From positions 1 through 6,560 of the forward strand of contig JAIRPC010000084.1 in NCBI GenBank assembly GCA_031257215.1: 6,560 bases of DNA, given 5' to 3'. The stretch's first letter is position 1. The number at the start of each line of letters is the position of its first letter. Positions 6,229-6,560 of this stretch are shown one piece after another. Made by a program: the position numbers and the translations under genes. Origin of the DNA: Eubacteriales Family XIII. Incertae Sedis bacterium. Lineage in GTDB: Bacteria > Bacillota > Clostridia > Peptostreptococcales > Anaerovoracaceae. The notes beneath the pieces were generated by a model. The model ran no database searches, was not told the origin of the DNA, and saw nothing but the letters and a program-made list of their open reading frames with translations.

Positions 6229-6560
6229 ATGAAATCGAAAAAAACGCATAGGATAAAGCTATACATTATTGTAGCGGCGATATTTCTGGTGGTTATTATT
6301 GTCTGCATATATCCAAAAGAAGGGGCTGCCCCAAAACTGGGCGGCACGAATGCGGAAGTCGCCTCTGGCTCTGCAGCAGTCCAAGAACCCGAAACGGGCA
6401 AAGAGCTTTTTGCCGAAAACCCCGAGCAAGGGCTGACACAAAAAAAAACCATAGGCTTCTACGCTGATGCGCCCGACTCATACTACCAGCTTATCAACGA
6501 CGCCTTTACCGCCTTGGCACAGCAGGATCCGGATCTGGATTGGGATATTGAATACAAGGT
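6229..6560 (+). CDS. Probable membrane-anchored extracytoplasmic sugar-type binding protein, 3'-truncated
   Basis: An open frame of 110 codons runs from the ATG at 6229 off the right edge. Residues 1-10 are basic (MKSKKTHRIK) and residues about 11-27 form a hydrophobic helix, a Sec signal or membrane anchor. Residues about 29-72 are a low-complexity linker rich in Gly, Ala, Glu and Pro. From residue 74, TIGFYADAPDSYYQLINDAF followed by TALAQQDPDLDWDIEYKV looks like the first strand and helix of a periplasmic-binding-protein type I fold (the family of sugar ABC transporter and two-component-associated binding proteins), in which the ligand cleft begins after the I-G-F strand. It would sense or capture a small solute outside the cell. 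Cys26 is preceded by Ile-Ile-Val, a poor lipobox, so a membrane anchor is more likely than a lipoprotein. Base composition is less GC-rich than the neighbours. Function is a family-level guess, since most of the protein is missing. Confidence 0.65.
   Translation, partial: MKSKKTHRIKLYIIVAAIFLVVIIVCIYPKEGAAPKLGGTNAEVASGSAAVQEPETGKELFAENPEQGLTQKKTIGFYADAPDSYYQLINDAFTALAQQDPDLDWDIEYK

Noticed and set aside
6120..6452. A 110-residue minus-strand open frame opposite the start of the binding-protein gene.
   Set aside because: No ribosome binding site or family resemblance; it is antisense to a frame with a good start, membrane helix and recognisable fold.
1..6560. The three genes as one new functional system.
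   Set aside because: They lie in alternating orientations with separate promoters and terminators, and their family roles (surface adhesion, pyrophosphate-driven pumping, solute binding) do not form a shared pathway.

Overview
The window most likely comes from a Gram-positive anaerobe of the Bacillota, probably a clostridium with fairly GC-rich genes. Three things point there: a cell-surface protein ending in a sortase-type wall anchor, strong AAGGAGG-type ribosome binding sites, and a membrane pyrophosphatase with the K+-dependent signature common in clostridia. The genus cannot be told from the sequence. Gene bodies are GC-rich, while the promoter region near the right end is strongly AT-rich.

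There are three genes. (1) Positions 1-3816 (+) hold the 3' part of a very large modular surface protein, open at the left edge. At least 1271 residues are visible: tandem MucBP-like modules, two related Ig-like/adhesion repeats, an InlB/Listeria-Bacteroides-type module, a fibronectin-III-like module, a C-terminal module common in clostridial surface proteins, a Gly/Lys linker, and an SPGTG sortase motif followed by a membrane helix and Arg-rich tail. (2) Positions 3946-5994 (-) hold a complete 682-residue membrane-bound ion-pumping pyrophosphatase (hppA), which converges on the surface-protein gene. The 129-bp gap between them holds a strong hppA terminator and a weaker candidate for the surface-protein gene. 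(3) Positions 6229-6560 (+) hold the first 110 codons of a gene cut by the right edge, probably a membrane-anchored extracytoplasmic sugar-type binding protein. It diverges from hppA across a 234-bp AT-rich region.

The genes do not form one operon or an evident pathway: a surface adhesin-like protein, a housekeeping energy-coupling pump and a probable solute receptor lie in alternating orientations. The least explained part is the hppA/binding-protein intergenic region, which has three dyad symmetries lying on or beside predicted promoter elements. I see no convincing evidence for a new multi-gene system here, no RNA genes, no CRISPR array and no mobile element.
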